Part shown: in pieces, positions 60,375-64,000 of the stretch | Layout: each line of letters starts with the position of its first letter | How positions within the stretch are numbered: the first letter of the stretch is position 1 | Assembly (NCBI GenBank): GCA_963754235.1 | Contig: CAVWFK010000046.1 | Coordinates: forward strand, 405,813-469,812 | Direction: 5' to 3' | Length of the DNA: 64,000 nucleotides | Origin: DATAYA01 sp963754235 | GTDB lineage: Bacteria > Pseudomonadota > Alphaproteobacteria > Acetobacterales > Acetobacteraceae | Notes under the pieces: generated by a model | Database searches by the model: none | The model's input: the letters and a program-made list of their open reading frames with translations, nothing else | Told to the model about the DNA's origin: nothing | Position numbers and translations under genes: made by a program

Positions 60375-60510
60375 GGTTGGTTGTCCTTCAGTAAACCCGG
60401 TTGGATTTTGTTTGAATTTTTGAACGGCCGTGCTGGCCCGGGAGCGCTGCTTCCGGGCCTTCGGCCGCATGGGCCTGCCTTGCCGGCAGGCGCGGACGCG
60501 CTCGCGGCAC

Positions 60511-61746
60511 TTAGACCGACGGCGCGGTGCCGACGTAGTGGAACTGCCGCATGTCGTCGGCCGGCAGGCTCTTGTCCTGGCGGATCTGGAACACGCTGAT
60601 GGTCTTGTTCTTCATGTCGCCGTTGGCGTCGAATGAGACCGGGCCTTGCAGCGTCTGGACGTTCGCGTTCTGGATCGCGTCGCGCACCGCCGAGCGCGTC
60701 GGTGCCTTGCCGGCGGCGGTGACGCGCTGGATCGCATCGATGATCACCAGTGCTGCGTCGTACGACGTCACCGCGTAGTCGTCCGGCTGCACCTTGAACT
60801 GCGCCGTGTACTTCTTCACCCACTCAGCCATCTTGGACTCTTCGGTGAGGTGCGGCGAGGCGATCGTCGAATACCAGCCCTCGTTCGCCGGATTGCCGAC
60901 CGCGGTCAGCATCTCCGGCCCTTGCACGCCGTCGCCGCCGCCCTTGATCATTTTCGGGATGATGTCATAGGCCTGCTTGGCCAGCTTCACGCCGGCTTGC
61001 AGCACGCCGCCGTAATAGAGTGCGTCGGGGTTCAGCGCCTTGATCTTGGTCAGGATCGGCGTGTAGTCGGCGGCCTTCGGGTCGAGCCGGTCGCGGCCCA
61101 GCACCTTCATGCCCTTCTTCTTCGCCTGCTCCTGGAACGCATCGGCGAGACCCACACCATAAGCGCCGCTGTCGTCGAGGATATAGACGCTCTTGGCGTG
61201 CAAATTGTCGGCGTAGAAATTCGCCATGTACGGACCCTGAAAGGCATCCGTCGCCACGGTACGGAAATAGATCGGCTTGCCCGCCGGACGGTATTGCTGG
61301 GCGAATTGCGGATTGCTGATGTCAGGGTTGGTCGAGGACGGCGTGATGATCGCGAGGTCGCCCTGGCTCAGGATCGGCGCCATCGCCTTGCCCGCGCCGC
61401 TCATCTGCGGGCCGATCGCGGCAACCGTCGCCTTGTTGGAAACCATCTTGCGCGCGTTGGTGGCGGCCTGTGCCGGATCGTACTGGCCGGCGGTCGCGGT
61501 GCCGTCGTCATACGGCACGAACTTGATTATGTAGCCATTGATGCCGCCCTTGGCGTTGATCTCGTCGAACGCCATCTTGGCGCCGAACTCGACACGCCTG
61601 GCGGATTCCGCGTCTGCTCCGGTGAGCGAGGCGTCGAGCGCCACGGTGACGGTCTTGGGCGCGGCGAGCACCGGGCGGATACCGCCGGTAGCGGCGACCG
61701 CGGCGGCCCCGGCCAGGGCGCGTGCGGCGGCACGACGGGTAATCAT
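60511..61746 (-). CDS. livK: Branched-chain amino-acid binding protein, copy 2
   Basis: Also 411 aa, from ATG 61746 with GGGAGTTGAAACCC upstream. The signal is MITRRAAARALAGAAAVAATGG to VLA-APK. The body parallels copy 1 throughout (VGPQMSG/IGPQMSGAGKAMAPILSQGD, YILDDSGAYGVGLADAFQ, NPDALYYGGVLQAGVKLAKQ), and differences cluster in the N-terminal lobe (VALDASLTGADAESARRVEF). Two binding proteins feeding one transporter probably widen ligand range. The 136-bp gap to copy 1 contains GC-rich inverted sequence and may allow different expression of the two. Confidence 0.93.
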   Translation of the reverse strand: MITRRAAARALAGAAAVAATGGIRPVLAAPKTVTVALDASLTGADAESARRVEFGAKMAFDEINAKGGINGYIIKFVPYDDGTATAGQYDPAQAATNARKMVSNKATVAAIGPQMSGAGKAMAPILSQGDLAIITPSSTNPDISNPQFAQQYRPAGKPIYFRTVATDAFQGPYMANFYADNLHAKSVYILDDSGAYGVGLADAFQEQAKKKGMKVLGRDRLDPKAADYTPILTKIKALNPDALYYGGVLQAGVKLAKQAYDIIPKMIKGGGDGVQGPEMLTAVGNPANEGWYSTIASPHLTEESKMAEWVKKYTAQFKVQPDDYAVTSYDAALVIIDAIQRVTAAGKAPTRSAVRDAIQNANVQTLQGPVSFDANGDMKNKTISVFQIRQDKSLPADDMRQFHYVGTAPSV

Positions 61747-61913
61747 TGGGTTTCAACTCCCTTCTGCATGGCTTCCATGCATTAAGCAGGCAGCGCCGGG
61801 AGACGCAATCCCGAAGCGCACGATCCCGCAAAAATACCGCAACGGTCCCGCCGGCGCCAGCAATTCCGCACCGGTGCACGTCGGGGTTGCGGCCGGGCCA
61901 GCCCTTCGCTGCC

Positions 61914-62972
61914 TCAGCGCGGCGCCACGCCCAGCAGCTGCACCCACATGCCCACGAAGGTCAGTACCCATGCCAGTAGTGCCACCCAGAACATCGCCTG
62001 CGGGATCGGCTCCAGGAACGGCAGCCGCGCGGCCCCGGCATAGACGTGCGTGGCGGTGGCGTACATGCCGAGCGGGAACACCACCGACCATAGCCCGGGG
62101 TCGTAGCCATACGGTCCGCGTCGCAACTCCTTCCACGCGAACAGGATCAGCAGCAGCGGAATCCAGAACGTGCTCGTCGCCCACAGCATCACCGTGAACG
62201 TGCCGACGAAGTGCTGCGTCCCCAGCAGGCTCGGATCGAGACCGCGCAGCAGCATGAGGCGTGCGCCAGCCAAGGTCGCGATCGCCACCGCCCCCATATT
62301 GATCCACCACGGCGCGCCCATCTCCGCCGGGTGCATCGGCCGGAACACCCAGCGGAAGAAGATCAACGCCGCCAGCAGGATGTAGAGCATCGCACCCAGC
62401 AGGTAGAAGGCAAGACATGCGAACACGAGCGGCGGCTTGTCCGCGTGCACCGCGACGTAGCTGCCAAGAACCGCGATCAATTCCGTCGCCACCACCAGCA
62501 GCAGCCAGGCGCCGTTCAGCCCATGCTCCAGGCCCGGCTTGGCGATGCTGACGGTGACGAAGCTGAGGAAGCCGTAGGTCAGCACCGCCCAGAGCGCCAC
62601 GCTCAGCCAGAACAGCGGCACCACCAGCGCCTGCAGGACGCCGAAATCCGCCAGTTGGCTGCCCAGCACGGCGGTCGCGGCGACCACCGTGAAGAACGCC
62701 GGGCCGCCGTCATGGCTCGCGAACTGGCGCAGCACCGCGCCCGGGAAACGCGCGATGCGCGCCAGCAGGATCAGCCACAGCAGCGGATAGGCCACTAGGT
62801 TGACGCCGAGCAGCGGCCATACCACCGCGTCGTATTCCAGCACGTGAGCCGCGATCGAGACGATGCCGGTCGCCATGACCAGCGCGAAGGTGCCGGGGAA
62901 GAAATCCCGCAGCCAGGCCGGGCCGGCGTCGGCTGCCGGTCGCGCCACTGCGGGCGCCTCGCCATCCTTCAC
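61914..62972 (-). CDS. TehA/SLAC1-type anion channel or dicarboxylate transporter family protein
   Basis: A 352-aa membrane protein with ten hydrophobic segments, the fold of the TDT family (TehA, Mae1, SLAC1). The first helix has the family block FFPGTFALVMATGIVSIAAHVLE. Later blocks are WLSVALWAVLTYGFLSFVTVS, HVAK-like PWWINMGAVAIATLAGARLML and WSVVFPLGMYATATHVYAGAARLPFLEPIP. The start is GTG 62972, 24 bp after the broken ABC permease on the same strand. It may be an anion or C4-dicarboxylate channel; tellurite resistance is not implied. Confidence 0.87.
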   Translation of the reverse strand: MKDGEAPAVARPAADAGPAWLRDFFPGTFALVMATGIVSIAAHVLEYDAVVWPLLGVNLVAYPLLWLILLARIARFPGAVLRQFASHDGGPAFFTVVAATAVLGSQLADFGVLQALVVPLFWLSVALWAVLTYGFLSFVTVSIAKPGLEHGLNGAWLLLVVATELIAVLGSYVAVHADKPPLVFACLAFYLLGAMLYILLAALIFFRWVFRPMHPAEMGAPWWINMGAVAIATLAGARLMLLRGLDPSLLGTQHFVGTFTVMLWATSTFWIPLLLILFAWKELRRGPYGYDPGLWSVVFPLGMYATATHVYAGAARLPFLEPIPQAMFWVALLAWVLTFVGMWVQLLGVAPR

Positions 62973-62996
62973 GCCCCATCCTTCATGCCGAATCCT

Positions 62997-63831
62997 TCAC
63001 GCGGGGCGGCCCTTGGCGCGCGCCACGATCTGCGTCGGGTTGACGAAGCGCAGCGCCACCAGCAGCCAGGCGAGCGTGGTCAGCATATAGACGACTGCCA
63101 TCGCGTCGATCGATTGCGGCGCCCGCACACCGGCCGCGAACACCGCGTAGTAGAGCGCCACCACCAGCGTCTGGCTGTCCGGCCCGGCGGTGAGGAAGGT
63201 GAGCTCGAACATCGCAATCGCGCGCACCAACACCAGCAGCAGCGCCGCCAGGATGCCCGGCAGCAGCAGCGGCACCAGCACGGTAGCGAACAGCCGCAGC
63301 GTGCCGGCGCCGAACACCCGCGCCGCCGCCTCGATGCGCGGATCGATCTGCTCGACGAACGGGATCATCACGAACACGACGAACGGCACGCTCGGCACCA
63401 GATTGGCGAGGATCACGCCCCGATCGTCCCGGCGAGCCCGGTGCCATAGAGCGCGGTCACGAGCGGGATGCCGTAGGTCATCGGCGGCACCAGCAACGGC
63501 AGCAGGAAGATCAGCAGCACCAGCCGCTTGCCCAGGAAATGCCGCCGCGCCAGCGCGTAGCCCGCCGGCACGCCGAGCAGGCCCGCGATCAGCACCACCG
63601 CCAGCACGACCTCGAAGGTCACGCTCAGCACATCGCCGAGCTGGAACTCGTCCCAGGCGCTGGCGTACAGCGCGTGGTCAGGGAAGCGGGCAGCCAGGTG
63701 CCGAGCCAGCGGGTGGCGACGCTGTCGAGCACCACCGCCGCGATCATCGCCAGCAGATTGAGCACGAAGAAGCCCACCACGGTCCAGACCGCGAACGACC
63801 ACAGCCGGGACGCGAAACCGTCCTGGGGCAT
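62997..63831 (-). pseudogene. ABC transporter permease (PotB/AfuB-like), two frameshifts
   Basis: Three pieces in successive frames make one permease. The start ATG 63831 gives ASRLWSFAVWTVVGFFVLNLLAMIAAVVLDSVATRWLGTWLP. After a missing base near 63690 comes YASAWDEFQLGDVLSVTFEVVLAVVLIAGLLGVPAGYALARR. After a second shift near 63415 comes ILANLVPSVPFVVFVMIPFVEQIDPRIEAAARVFGAGTLRLFATVLVPLLLPGI, with the EAA loop. The joined length is about 277 aa. It resembles iron, spermidine or aminoethylphosphonate permeases; its ATPase and binding protein are not in the window. The last 170 bp of the window show no gene. Confidence 0.78.
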
Positions 63832-64000
63832 GGACGCATCCTCCAGTCCGGCGGCCGGGGCAGCCAAGCTGGCAACAACGCATCCCCGGCGGCGCTCCCG
63901 CCGACACGATCTGCCGCGCGTACGCGCGCGTGCGCAACGCGGGGATTGGGCCGCTATAGCACGCGATCCTCCGCACAAGCAATGAACCGTAAACTGGTTA

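Overview
The window is high-GC alphaproteobacterial chromosome. Gene content fits the Rhodospirillales, probably an Acetobacteraceae-like bacterium: a hopanoid RND exporter (HpnN), a LivM-LivG fusion, a CvpA-PurF operon, a ROSE-type leader before a small heat-shock gene, and many dispersed palindromic repeats. This placement is an inference from gene content. I saw no tRNA, rRNA, CRISPR array or prophage.

Layout. 1-10.1 kb: metabolism and transport, with metY and an MFS exporter both frameshifted, then a crotonase, a GT4 glycosyltransferase, purH, a divergent lysE/araC pair and a class III aminotransferase. 10.1-11.6 kb: a structured non-coding stretch with three direct repeats, then a decayed IS630. 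11.8-15.5 kb: a minus-strand operon cvpA-purF-SDR-csaA-gpt. 15.6-18.6 kb: an exported protein, a small membrane protein and a cytochrome b / molybdopterin oxidoreductase pair. 18.6-29.9 kb: an insertion-sequence hotspot. 30-45.6 kb: hpnN, DUF5996, TMEM175, a SARP-type regulator, gshA-like (frameshifted), rsmE, ubiA, a methyltransferase, rpmE, hsp20, a frameshifted GST and a marR-emrA-emrB operon. 46.2-52.5 kb: an IS1111-type element, an MFS gene, a SelD-type FAD protein and an IS1182 element. 52.5-64 kb: an SsuABC/TauABC-type transporter, a branched-chain amino-acid transporter (livF, livMG, livH, two livK), a TehA-like channel and a broken ABC permease.

The most informative region is 18.6-29.9 kb. 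IS66 copy A sits in an SMP-30-like gene with an exact 8-bp duplication, and an IS630 has cut off that gene's start. An IS21 element entered a MetE-like gene (duplication TCGAGGG). A second copy of the cytochrome b / molybdoprotein pair lies to its left. A balanced inversion (23174-27729) then exchanged the middle of cytochrome b copy 2 with the middle of istA at one shared T, scattering both loci. IS66 copy B later or earlier entered istA (8-bp duplication CGCTACTA). Every broken gene can be rejoined in frame by reversing these steps.

Many ordinary genes carry single-base frameshifts, mostly in short C/G runs. Either the assembly has indel errors or the genome is losing genes; the sequence alone cannot decide.
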